Shown: positions 19,079-27,174 of the stretch, piece after piece
Numbering within the stretch: position 1 is the first letter of the stretch
Layout of the letters: each line of letters starts with the position of its first letter
From: Methanobacteriaceae archaeon
GTDB lineage: Archaea > Methanobacteriota > Methanobacteria > Methanobacteriales > Methanobacteriaceae
NCBI GenBank assembly: GCA_030016715.1
Contig: JASEJD010000004.1
Location: 60,642-124,641, forward strand
Direction of reading: 5' to 3'
Length of the DNA stretch: 64,000 nucleotides
The notes under the pieces: model-generated
Databases searched by the model: none
What the model saw: only the letters and a program-made list of their open reading frames with translations
What the model was told of the DNA's origin: nothing
Program-made: the position numbers and the translations under genes

Positions 19079-19623
19079 GGTACCAAAAATTTCCGTATTT
19101 TGGCTTGTAAAGGCCTAGAAATTCTCCTTTTGGAGACCTTAATTTGAAGTTCAAAATTTTCAGCCTCCCTTATAAAGAACTTCACAAAATCATCTCTATA
19201 CCTAAAATAATATAAATCTTTCTATAATACCATTATTACCCCAAAAAAATTATGGAAAATTATTATCAATTTTGAAAAAAAAGCAAATCATTCTATTTCT
19301 ATCTTATCTTTTTATATCACCTACATCTGATATTCAGATAACATCTTCATGTTCTTTAACATCCCCTTTTTTAATTCTTTCCGAGTTACATAATATCCCA
19401 CCCCAAAAAAAATCCACATCCTATTAACCCCCCTAAATCTACTATTAAAATACTAATTTCCCAAATCATAAAAAAAATAAAAAAAAATAATTAATAGAAT
19501 TTAAACCCTAAAAATATAACTAAATATTAAGAAACACCATAAAAATATCTGTTAAAATAGAATAATAATTAGAAAACTTATTAGTATTATAGATCTAAAA
19601 ACATAATTTTACTATTTATCCAA
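19079..19623. other. Presumed CRISPR leader and recombinase 3' flank
   Basis: About 545 bp, very AT-rich, with no gene. Next to the last repeat it should contain the leader and minus-strand promoter: a TATA-like box, TTTATAAG, on the minus strand lies at about 19160. A small perfect hairpin, TCTCCTTTTGGAGA, is at about 19123-19136. Further right are A/T tracts and the left copy of a 20-bp direct repeat (19392). The role as leader is inferred from array polarity. Confidence 0.5.
19392..19411. repeat. Direct repeat flanking the recombinase gene, left copy
   Basis: The sequence AATATCCCACCCCAAAAAAA matches 20908-20927 at 19 of 20 positions (C/T difference at the sixth base). The two copies are about 1.5 kb apart and bracket the tyrosine recombinase gene. 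They could be att-like ends of a minimal element; partly low-complexity (A-run), so chance is not excluded. Confidence 0.4.
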
Positions 19624-20808
19624 TCAATCTTTCTTTTTTAATAGTTCTAAGATCTCGGGATTATTTTCAATTGCATTTAATGTTTTCTCTGTTTTAATTA
19701 ATTGTTCTCTTAATAATTCCTGGGTACGTTCTAATTCTTCAATACGTTTATAATCATCACTCTTTATATCAATCACTTTTGCTTTATCAATAGATAGATA
19801 GGGCAATGCTTTCAAGTATCTCTTTTTCAGATCTTCAGGGTCCATATACCAGTATGCCCGGTCAACATCAGATATCTTATGGCCCGCTAGGAAATCAGCT
19901 AAGACTTTATCACCTAACTTATTCATGATAGTGGATATGAAATATTTTCTCATACCATGAGCTCTCCAGAAACTGTAAGCACCATCTCTTTTGCTAAAAC
20001 CCGCCTGCAAACCAAGTCTCCTAAAATTATTTACAATCACATCACGATCAATAGGATCACCATTATTTTTAACAAATAATGAAGAATCATAATCCCTAAT
20101 CCGAATCTTCTTATTACGGCCATAAACCCTTTCCTTAAGATACATGATGATATACTTGGTGGCCTCAGGAGGAATAAAAGTAATATATCTATAATTAACT
20201 TTCCTCCGGGTAATATGGAGAGTTATTATAGCATCTTTTAATTCATCTTTCAAATCAAAAAGCTTATTTATGTTTTGTATATCCTTATGGATGGCTTCGC
20301 CTGCTGCGTCCATAAATTTTCTTATGGTGAGATTTCGAGCTTCCGCCTGAGCCATCCCTGACAAAGCCATTAAATATATAAGAGCCTTCTCCCGGGGTGC
20401 TGCAACATTAACTAGTTCAGATATCTCCTCCTTTGAAATTAATTTACCATAATTCATCTCAAGACCAATATCACCCCTTGACATCTTAATTTTAGGAAGC
20501 TGAATATCCATAGCATCATAAAAAGACTTTACTGCGTATATATAAAGATTAACTGTACTTTCAGCTTTATTATCATCCATCAATTGTTTTTTAAACTTTA
20601 AAAAATAGAAATTAATTCTCCGATCCCTTAATTTAATACCCTTCTCTTCTTCAGCATCTGCCTGCCTAATAAGCTCATCAGGAGACAAATTTATCAAATT
20701 ACAATAATATTTAAGACACTGAAGATAAGTTCTCAAAGTAGAATCTTCAAGATCTTTATGCAAAACCCAATAATCAATACATTGTAGATCATCACCTGAA
20801 AACTTCAT
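19624..20808 (-). CDS. Tyrosine recombinase / phage-type integrase
   Basis: About 394 residues: N-terminal SAM-like DNA-binding domain (residues ~10-110; STLRTYLQCLKYYCN, STVNLYIYAVKSFYDA) and a C-terminal catalytic domain. Visible catalytic elements are the beta-hairpin Lys region (ITRRKVNYRYITF), HGMRKYF (His-x-x-Arg), LAGHKISDVDRAYWYMD (His and the Tyr nucleophile). The box I arginine normally in TGLRxxEL is not there: the sequence reads SGMAQAEARNL. A C-terminal coiled coil follows (EELERTQELLREQL). ATG 20808 with an AAGTGAT site is preferred to GTG 20817. No tRNA attachment site is nearby; the CRISPR array is 545 bp downstream. Confidence 0.88.
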   Translation of the reverse strand: MKFSGDDLQCIDYWVLHKDLEDSTLRTYLQCLKYYCNLINLSPDELIRQADAEEEKGIKLRDRRINFYFLKFKKQLMDDNKAESTVNLYIYAVKSFYDAMDIQLPKIKMSRGDIGLEMNYGKLISKEEISELVNVAAPREKALIYLMALSGMAQAEARNLTIRKFMDAAGEAIHKDIQNINKLFDLKDELKDAIITLHITRRKVNYRYITFIPPEATKYIIMYLKERVYGRNKKIRIRDYDSSLFVKNNGDPIDRDVIVNNFRRLGLQAGFSKRDGAYSFWRAHGMRKYFISTIMNKLGDKVLADFLAGHKISDVDRAYWYMDPEDLKKRYLKALPYLSIDKAKVIDIKSDDYKRIEELERTQELLREQLIKTEKTLNAIENNPEILELLKKKD

Positions 20809-21199
20809 ACGAATCACTTAATAATTATTACTAATAAATTTACCGATCCATATGTTCGCTATATTATTGTTTAACGAATATGAATTTCTGGTGTGAAACT
20901 AAGAAAAAATATTCCACCCCAAAAAAATTGGGATAAATAAAATTATAATAGAAATTATCTTATTCAAAGGATAGAGTATTAAAAAAGTTTATATTAGTAA
21001 TAAAATCGTAATAGTTGTTTATCAATGATAAGTAATGATCTAAAGTGAGATTTTTGTATTTATTTAATTTAAATCTAATATTTTGAAAAATGTTTATAGA
21101 TACTGTATTCATAAAACTATTGGTTTATTGACTTAAATATGGATTTTTGTATAAAGAATATGATTCTTTTCCAAAAAAATAAAAATAAAAAAAATAAAG
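20809..21199. other. Intergenic region upstream of the recombinase
   Basis: About 390 bp of AT-rich sequence with no gene. It holds the recombinase promoter region on the minus strand and the right copy of the 20-bp direct repeat (20908-20927). Nothing else recognisable. Confidence 0.45.
20908..20927. repeat. Direct repeat flanking the recombinase gene, right copy
   Basis: AATATTCCACCCCAAAAAAA, 19 of 20 identical to 19392-19411, in the same orientation. See the left copy for interpretation. Confidence 0.4.
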
Positions 21200-21628
21200 T
21201 TAAATTTCTACAGTTTGTTTAAATATGGCATTAGATTCATCTCCACCAGAAAATACACTGTCAAAGATTAATATATCTACTTTTGCAGGTGTTTCATCTC
21301 CACTAATGTATTCTAAACCAGTAGCTTTTATAGTTTCCCCTGCTTTTACATTGTTCATGTTCCATACCAAGGGACTAGTTTCAATTACTGCACCACTGGA
21401 ATCATACCATTTTGCAACCATTTCTAGATAGCTATAATCTTTATCTGGAATTATGGTGGCTTTTATATCATATGAACCATATCCTTTAGATATTACTTGT
21501 ACATTTGAAACATTTAATGAAGAATCTGAAGTTCCATCATTGGAACTGCTATCTGTACATCCACTAATTGATACAACTCCCATAACTAAAAACATGGCTA
21601 AAACTATAACAACTAATCTATTTCCCAT
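21200..21628 (-). CDS. Small lipoprotein, FxLYD-like
   Basis: 142 residues. A signal peptide (VVIVLAMFLVMGVVSIS) ends in a lipobox (SISGCTDSS), followed by a Ser/Asn/Asp linker and a beta-rich domain (VQVISKGYGSYDIKATI ... AKWYDSSGAVIETSPLVW ... VKAGETIKATG) similar to FxLYD-type immunoglobulin-like domains. It should sit on the outer membrane face. GGAGGT a few bases before ATG 21628 supports the start. It follows the DUF4064-like gene on the same strand by about 27 bp, so the two are likely one operon. Confidence 0.8.
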   Translation of the reverse strand: MGNRLVVIVLAMFLVMGVVSISGCTDSSSNDGTSDSSLNVSNVQVISKGYGSYDIKATIIPDKDYSYLEMVAKWYDSSGAVIETSPLVWNMNNVKAGETIKATGLEYISGDETPAKVDILIFDSVFSGGDESNAIFKQTVEI

Positions 21629-21655
21629 TTTTTTTACCTCCGTTTATTGTAGATA

Positions 21656-21979
21656 TTATTTTCTTAAAACAGCTAAAAAACCAGCTAGACCTAAAAGTAT
21701 TGTTCCAAGTACTCCGAATAATGAAATACTTATTAATAACCATATTGCACTTACTATTAACACTATTCCGCCAATTTTTGGATTTTTAGTAACATATACA
21801 GAACTAACTATTCCAACGATTGATGCCATAATAGCACTAATTCCTAATAATACTATCTCATCACCGGCAAAACTGCCAAAAAAGACTGCAAATGTTCCTC
21901 CCAGTAATCCAAAAATTCCACCTACAATACCTAAACCTAATTCAATAGATCTTGAAGTTTCTTTTAATTCATTAGACAA
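21656..21979 (-). CDS. Four-helix membrane protein, DUF4064-like
   Basis: 107 residues from TTG 21979, chosen because GGAGG at 21987-21991 sits 7 nt before it; the upstream in-frame ATG at 22009 has no such site. Four hydrophobic helices with Gly-rich faces (LGIVGGIFGLLGGTFAVFFG; IVLLGISAIMASIVGIV; GGIVLIVSAIWLLISI; LGTILLGLAGFLAVL) match the DUF4064 layout. It precedes the lipoprotein gene in a likely two-gene operon. Function unknown. Confidence 0.75.
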   Translation of the reverse strand: MSNELKETSRSIELGLGIVGGIFGLLGGTFAVFFGSFAGDEIVLLGISAIMASIVGIVSSVYVTKNPKIGGIVLIVSAIWLLISISLFGVLGTILLGLAGFLAVLRK

Positions 21980-22353
21980 TAACAAACCTCCATAATTTCT
22001 ATCAACCATAAAAACTATTAAGGTTGATATATTTACATTATTATTTTTTATATATAATTGTTACCTTTTATTGTTAATTATAAAACTTTAAATATTAAAT
22101 TATAATAATTATTAGAATTAATAAACCTTTAGTATATAATTTAAAGGATAAGAATTGAACGTGGTTATAAATTAATAGATTAATCTCAAAAATAGGATCT
22201 GAAATGAATAATAACAAAATACATTGTTTGAATCCTTAATATAACAATTAAACTTTAAATACTTTTTTTGTTATAAATTTGCTTCTAATTTACCCTTTTT
22301 GTGCCCATAAGACTTTAAATTATTATTACTTTAAAAAAACTAAATTCAAAATT
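21980..22353. other. Intergenic region
   Basis: About 370 bp, strongly AT-rich. It must hold the promoter for the minus-strand DUF4064/lipoprotein operon. No gene, RNA or clear repeat seen before the pseudogene that begins at 22354. Confidence 0.4.
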
Positions 22354-22743
22354 ATACCTTGAGTAATAATTATCCATTTTTTGTTTTTCTAATCATCATA
22401 ATTCTGGACTCTGCATCAAGCTACAATCCATCTATAAACATCTTGAAATAATACTAAAACATCTGGATCTGTAATATTAGAAAGTAATGTAATTGGAACA
22501 GTTACCTTGAAATATCCTACTGATCAATCTTGATATCAAAATAGTCTATAGATTGGGTGTACATCCACTCGAATCTAATGCCCAGAGGGCTATAGTAGAA
22601 TCAATAAAACCCCATATGTAGCCATTCCAATAAAAAAAAATGAGAGAATACTTACTCTAATATTATGAAACCTATTCTTTTGAACCAGATTCCACTACCA
22701 GCTGATGATTTTGTTATTAAAGTAGATTGTCTAATTTTTTGAG
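22354..22743 (+). pseudogene. Decayed, internally deleted copy of the 23810 metallopeptidase-like gene
   Basis: This stretch aligns with 23810-24517. Matching blocks include CTAATCATCATAAT (22388), AATACTAAAAC, AGAAAGTAATG (against GGAAGTAATG), CATCCACTCGAATCTAATGC (22562, against 24031), AGAATCAATAAAA, then a jump to the 3' part: TATGAAACCTATTC, ATTCCACTACCAG, GCTGATGATTTTGT and the last codons CTAATTTTTT plus stop. About 300 bp of the middle are missing, which removes the IDIHSH segment. The start codon is ATA instead of ATG and several stops and frame shifts follow, so it is not functional. Confidence 0.85.
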
Positions 22744-22880
22744 ATAAATTGAAATATACAAGATCATTATCTTTTTTCTACTAAGTCAAAAAAAAGGTGA
22801 ATTGAAAAAAGATATCCTAAGAAACGAGACTGTAAAGTATTTGGAGTCTTATGTGAAAGTTTTTTTAGATATAGAAAAGT

Positions 22881-23270
22881 CTAATGAATTCTTATTATTC
22901 CTTCAACTTTATCAAAGTCCGAATCAAAAGAAACTATTCTTTCTAGTTTTAAATCTTTCATTACCTTCACCGATACTGAATCTGCAAAAGATAAGGTTCC
23001 ATCATATTTTAGGAATATATCCATTGCATCAAAAGTCAGATCCTTATCAACATATCGAACTTCATAATTATCTAATATATAATTAAACAGTTTTAAACCA
23101 GTTTTTCCACCGAATAGATTTCCAACAAGTGTCACTGATTCAGATAAAGTTAAATCAGAAGTGATTTTTTCTTCATTTTCGATTATTGGGAGAATTTCAC
23201 CAGCCTTTTCATGCCATTGATCCTTTCTATTAATAACTGCAATAAAAAATGATGAATCAATGAATATCAA
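22881..23270 (-). CDS. vapC: VapC-type PIN-domain ribonuclease toxin
   Basis: 129 residues with the PIN acidic residues in place: D5 (MIFIDSSF), E44 (TLSES), D97 (LSFADSVS) and D116 (IVSFDSDF). PIN toxins cleave RNA with bound Mg or Mn. The start overlaps the stop of the AbrB-like gene by 4 bp (ATGA), the usual layout of a toxin-antitoxin operon. It sits between a pseudogene and its parent gene in the accessory region. Confidence 0.9.
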   Translation of the reverse strand: MIFIDSSFFIAVINRKDQWHEKAGEILPIIENEEKITSDLTLSESVTLVGNLFGGKTGLKLFNYILDNYEVRYVDKDLTFDAMDIFLKYDGTLSFADSVSVKVMKDLKLERIVSFDSDFDKVEGIIRIH

Positions 23271-23500
23271 AGCTTTTCTCCTCTTTGTAATTTCTTTTTA
23301 AGCTCCACAGCATCAGTTTCTGGCCCATCACCTATGCCAAAGACGTCGTCAATGGTTACTTTCTTACGAAATCTGACTTCCGCCCCTTCTTCAGTGGATT
23401 TCCATTCTAAAATATCCCCAGGGCCAACATCAAACTTTTTCCTTATATCTGAGGGAACCACGGTTTGAAAGCCTTTAGAAATTTTTGTTTTTGAAGTCAT
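23267..23500 (-). CDS. vapB: VapB/AbrB-type antitoxin
   Basis: 77 residues from ATG 23500 (81 if ATG 23512 is used). The N-terminal SpoVT/AbrB swapped-hairpin domain is clear: TKISKGFQTVVPSDIRKKF, then VGPGDILEW. The C-terminal tail (TDAVELKKKLQRGEKL) would bind and block the toxin. It precedes vapC with a 4-bp overlap and probably represses their shared promoter together with VapC. Confidence 0.88.
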   Translation of the reverse strand: MTSKTKISKGFQTVVPSDIRKKFDVGPGDILEWKSTEEGAEVRFRKKVTIDDVFGIGDGPETDAVELKKKLQRGEKL

Positions 23501-23809
23501 ATAAACCAACATATGAAATATAGTTTTTCAAAGTATTTAAATTTTTCACAGTAAAAATTTTTTCAAATGATTTTTTTGTTTGATGTTCAAAAACTTAATG
23601 AAGAATTAATAATTAATATCCAGTTAACTAATTAGTCCCTAGGATAAGGGAATATAAAATATAATTTAATAAGCTGTTTTAGCTTCACCTAATCCATCTA
23701 ATCTATAAATTATTAATAGAATGCTTATATTACCTTCTAAGAATATCAATCAATATAATTTTATTTATTTTTGTATAGCTTTATTAATTAAAAAAAAGAA
23801 TTCAAAATT
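23501..23809. other. Intergenic divergent promoter region
   Basis: About 309 bp between vapB (minus) and the metallopeptidase-like gene (plus). AT-rich. A short inverted repeat TCCCT...AGGGA lies at about 23636-23651. No gene seen. Confidence 0.4.
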
Positions 23810-24517
23810 ATGCCTTCTAGTAGAGTAACATCTATCATATTTTCTGTTTTCCTAATCATCATAATCCTGGCTGCTGGATCCAACTACATCTCCCCAACCC
23901 AAAATGAGGAAGATAATACTAAAACCCCTGAATATGTCCTACTGGGAAGTAATGAATTAGGAAAGGTTACCCGGGAAGGACCCTATGGTAACACATCTTC
24001 TAATATCGAAATTGCCTATATTATGGGTGTGCATCCACTCGAATCTAATGCCCATAGGGCCATAATAGAATCAATAAAATCTAATCAGAATAAATTAAAA
24101 TATTATTACTATATCTACCAGGTGCATGTTAAAAAGGATGCTGACAACTATAAAAAGGGGAGGATGAATGGGCAGTTACTGGCTCGTGAATTTGTGGTAA
24201 AGGATATTATAATTAAGGATTATAAATTAGTAATAGACATACATTCTCATCGGGGAGAATATAAAGAATCTAGATTTATATTCGCCCCAGTTCAAGGTGG
24301 CCGGGCCGAAGAAATAGCACATTCCATTGAAAATAGAATACCTTGGATGGTTTATCACTTTCCTTATCCACAAACCAGTCCCCCCTATGTAACAATCCCT
24401 ATCAACAATGAGGGTATACCCACCGTATTATATGAAACCTATTCCTATGAAGCCTATTCCACTACCAGATACCATGCTGATGATTTTGTCAGTCAAGTAG
24501 ATAATCTAATTTTTTAA
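23810..24517 (+). CDS. Membrane-anchored or secreted protein with M14/aspartoacylase-like zinc motif
   Basis: 235 residues. An N-terminal hydrophobic helix (SIIFSVFLIIIILAAG) serves as signal or anchor. The body has an HxxE motif (IMGVHPLESN, H75 and E78), a later IDIHSHRG (H145 or H147) and a late Glu (TVLYETYSYE, E209/E214): the order of the zinc ligands and general base in M14 carboxypeptidases and succinylglutamate desuccinylase/aspartoacylase proteins. Role as a zinc peptidase or amidohydrolase on the cell surface is inference. A decayed copy lies upstream at 22354-22743. Confidence 0.7.
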   Translation: MPSSRVTSIIFSVFLIIIILAAGSNYISPTQNEEDNTKTPEYVLLGSNELGKVTREGPYGNTSSNIEIAYIMGVHPLESNAHRAIIESIKSNQNKLKYYYYIYQVHVKKDADNYKKGRMNGQLLAREFVVKDIIIKDYKLVIDIHSHRGEYKESRFIFAPVQGGRAEEIAHSIENRIPWMVYHFPYPQTSPPYVTIPINNEGIPTVLYETYSYEAYSTTRYHADDFVSQVDNLIF

Positions 24518-25133
24518 ATAAACCTTCATCCAAAATTAAAATGAGAATGGATATTATGATTCTTTGATTTGAATCAAATTCAGATCAAAATATATTACTA
24601 GAATTTTTTTTTTAGGTGATCTTCAAAGTTATTATGATGTCAAAAAATATTAATATCTCTTGAAAAACTTCAAAATTATAATTTTGATAGGTGTTAGGGT
24701 ATATGTGTTATAGCATTTTTAACTGACTTGTTAATATTTTCATTAATTACAATAAATTCAGTTAATGACTTTGATAAAATATTCCAATTGTTTTTAAATA
24801 TTGATTTTTTTGATTATATAGAAAAATTTGCATTAGAATACCAATTTGTATATTAAATATAAAAATGACCCAGAAGCTAAAAAATAGAAACAAAGATTAA
24901 AATTGATCACAAACCCTACAAACAACCTTATTTAAAAAGTAATCCAGAAACTAAAAAATTAAACCAGTACCAAAAAATGTTCATAAACATAAAAAAAATG
25001 AATCAAATATTAAAAAATGATCACAAACCAAAAGAAATGGATTTTTAAATTGATTTATGATCTTTAATTATCATGGTAATTCTATAAATATTAAGGTCAA
25101 CAAAATATAATTATCTGTTAGGAGAGGTTAATA
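24518..25133. other. Intergenic region with short imperfect repeats
   Basis: About 616 bp, very AT-rich, no gene found. Between about 24860 and 25035 short phrases recur imperfectly (CCAGAAGCTAAAAAAT / CCAGAAACTAAAAAAT; GATCACAAACC twice). The last ~60 bp should contain the promoter of the archaeoflavoprotein gene. Confidence 0.4.
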
Positions 25134-25691
25134 ATGAAAAAAAGGAAAGTTGCCTGGGGAATAACTGGTGCTGGGGATAAAATACTGGATACAGTTGAAG
25201 CCATGAAAAAGATAAAAAAGGACTATGAAGAACTTGCTGATATTGAAGTTTTTATATCAAAATCTGGTGATCAAGTGGTGAAATATTATGGAATATCAAG
25301 TGATATAGAATCAAATTTTGACAAGGTATGGGTTGAAATAAATGCCAATGCACCTTTTTTAGCAGGGAATATTCAGTTGGGTAAATATGAATTCATGCTA
25401 GTAGCACCAGGAACATCTAACACTGTGGCTAAGATTGCTATGCGAATGGGAGATACATTAATATCCAATGCTGCAATCATGGGGCAGAAAGCAGATGTGC
25501 CCTTATATATATTGCCCTCTGATTATGAAGAAGGAGTCATTATTACCAAGCTTCCTGATGGAAAAGATTTGAAAATAACCATCCGAAAAGAAGATGTGGA
25601 ACACGTGCAAAAATTGGCTAAAATGGACAACACATTTATTATCAAAAAACCAGAAGATCTAGAGGGTGTTTTCAGGAAACATTTTAAATAG
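25134..25691 (+). CDS. Archaeoflavoprotein (AfpA/MJ0208 family, flavodoxin-like FMN protein)
   Basis: 185 residues. The N-terminus KVAWGITGAGDKILDTVE and the central VAPGTSNTVAKIAMRMGDTL / ISNAAIMGQKADVPLYILP are those of archaeal flavoproteins related to the UbiX/flavoprotein fold, which bind FMN between subunits. Known relatives take electrons from ferredoxin (AfpA of Archaeoglobus) or reduce dihydromethanopterin (DmrX); which one applies here cannot be decided by eye. AGGAGAGG lies before the ATG. The DUF454 gene follows 12 bp later. Confidence 0.82.
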   Translation: MKKRKVAWGITGAGDKILDTVEAMKKIKKDYEELADIEVFISKSGDQVVKYYGISSDIESNFDKVWVEINANAPFLAGNIQLGKYEFMLVAPGTSNTVAKIAMRMGDTLISNAAIMGQKADVPLYILPSDYEEGVIITKLPDGKDLKITIRKEDVEHVQKLAKMDNTFIIKKPEDLEGVFRKHFK

Positions 25692-25703
25692 ATTAGATAT
25701 GAG

Positions 25704-26084
25704 TTGGGTGGATTGGACACTAATAGGATATTTTTCTTTGGTTTAGGCACTACATTGCTGGGTATAGGTGCTATTGGAATAGTGCTACCAGTTTTACCTA
25801 CAACACCTTTTGTTATAGCTTCATTTTTCTGTTTTGCTAAAAGTTCCAAGAAAGCTGAAAGATGGATTCTAAGTAACCGCTACTTTGGAAGTTACATAAA
25901 AAATTATCAAACCAAACAAGGCGTACCCCTAGATGTAAAAATTAAAAGCCTCATCTTTTTATGGATCATGCTAATAGCATCCATGATCTACTTGAATCAA
26001 GACTATCTATTTTTAATATTAATCTTAGTAGGCCTGGGAGTAAGTGCCCATATTTTACTTTTAAAGACAAAAAAGAATAATTAG
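25704..26084 (+). CDS. DUF454 (YbaN family) membrane protein
   Basis: 126 residues from TTG 25704 (TTG 25713 is also possible). The YbaN signature is plain: LGIGAIGIVLPVLPTTPFVI, then FCFAKSSKKAERWILSNRYFG and IKNYQTKQGVPLDVKIKSL, followed by two C-terminal helices. Function unknown in any organism. It closely follows the archaeoflavoprotein gene on the same strand. Confidence 0.88.
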   Translation: MGGLDTNRIFFFGLGTTLLGIGAIGIVLPVLPTTPFVIASFFCFAKSSKKAERWILSNRYFGSYIKNYQTKQGVPLDVKIKSLIFLWIMLIASMIYLNQDYLFLILILVGLGVSAHILLLKTKKNN

Positions 26085-26180
26085 GATATGATTATTATTA
26101 TATTTTAAAAATAAACTTAAACTGAATCTTTTATTATAATTTTATAGATTTTTCTAAAAAAATTAAATAATGGAGGATTA

Positions 26181-26930
26181 TTAACCTCCTATATCACTGT
26201 TTAGATAGTTATATATTACAGCAGCCGATATTGCCCCTACAATAGGCCCTATAAGGTATATGGGATAAAATTCCCATAGATTAGCCCCTCCTAGTAACAA
26301 ATCGGCTAGATATGGTCCGAATGTCCTTGCTGGGTTGATAGAGGATCCAGTGATGTTTCCAATGGTAGTGATGATACCGGCCACTGTTAAACCTATTATA
26401 AGTCCTGCGAATCCGGGTGTTGCTTTTTTATCAACTGCCACTCCCATTATGGCCATCATCAGTACAAATGTACCAATGGCTTCTACTAATATGGCTTGAA
26501 GATATCCAATACCATGGAATGGTGCAGTTGCACCTAGACCACCTATAGTTACTGCATCCATACCAATTGATGCTGCCAGTAAAAAACTACCCAGTGCTGC
26601 ACCTGCCAATTGCGCAATTATATAGGGTACAACTAGGTTTGATGGGAATTTTTTTATGGCCCATACAGCTAAGGTAACCGCAGGATTCATATGACATCCA
26701 GAGATACGTCCAAAGGCATATATACATGCACATACTGCAATACCAAAAGCTAAACCTATGGCCAGCCAATCTCCAAGACCTCCATATAAGCCAATGCCTA
26801 TATTAAACTCATTAGGAGGTGTTCCTCCTGCAGCCAACATTAAGGTAATGACTGCAGCACCTGTACCAAAAAATACCAGTATGAAGGTTCCTATAAACTC
26901 GGCCAGCATCTTTTTTGCAAGTGATACCAT
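26181..26930 (-). CDS. aqpM: Aquaporin AqpM
   Basis: 249 residues, six membrane helices and both NPA boxes (CHMNPAVTLA near residue 81 and SINPARTFGP near 199). The N-terminus MVSLAKKMLAEFIGTFILVF and the segment GLGATAPFHGIGYLQA closely recall AqpM of Methanothermobacter. AqpM passes water, slowly glycerol, and has been proposed to pass small gases. It is the last gene of a tight cluster DUF2193-DUF2180-aqpM, only 2 bp after the DUF2180 gene. Confidence 0.95.
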   Translation of the reverse strand: MVSLAKKMLAEFIGTFILVFFGTGAAVITLMLAAGGTPPNEFNIGIGLYGGLGDWLAIGLAFGIAVCACIYAFGRISGCHMNPAVTLAVWAIKKFPSNLVVPYIIAQLAGAALGSFLLAASIGMDAVTIGGLGATAPFHGIGYLQAILVEAIGTFVLMMAIMGVAVDKKATPGFAGLIIGLTVAGIITTIGNITGSSINPARTFGPYLADLLLGGANLWEFYPIYLIGPIVGAISAAVIYNYLNSDIGG

Positions 26931-26932
26931 GA

Positions 26933-27142
26933 CTATTTCTCCTTTAAGGCCTCATAACATGGTGGGCATAGTATTCTAGGTATTGTCTTCTCTAATTTTT
27001 CAGAAGGGAATGGATATCCGCCTTCCCATATCTCTACTTCCTGTCTTACTGCATGATCCATGCATAAACCCATACCGCATACTATACACATGGCCACAGC
27101 ATCAGTATCTTTGCCTAATTCTGCGCATATGTAACATTTCAT
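26933..27142 (-). CDS. DUF2180 small zinc-ribbon-like protein
   Basis: 69 residues with four Cys pairs or singles: MKCYICAELG, AMCIVCGMGLCMDH and ILCPPCYEAL, plus a His, enough for two zinc sites. This matches the DUF2180 pattern of methanogens. It lies between the DUF2193 gene (32 bp upstream) and aqpM (2 bp downstream), so it is in one operon with both. Function unknown. Confidence 0.85.
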   Translation of the reverse strand: MKCYICAELGKDTDAVAMCIVCGMGLCMDHAVRQEVEIWEGGYPFPSEKLEKTIPRILCPPCYEALKEK

Positions 27143-27174
27143 ATTTTCACCCCAAAAATGTTGTTAAAAGGGCT

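Noticed and set aside
17432..19154. Open frames of 61-184 codons through the CRISPR array
   Set aside because: The 37-bp repeat is open in several frames, so repeats plus short spacers give long ORFs by chance; the products only repeat phrases such as YNPCFIGNAFAT.
22802..23086. 94-codon plus-strand ORF with a GGTGA site before TTG 22802
   Set aside because: Its first ~25 codons look plausible, but the rest is antisense to vapC. At most a remnant beside the pseudogene.
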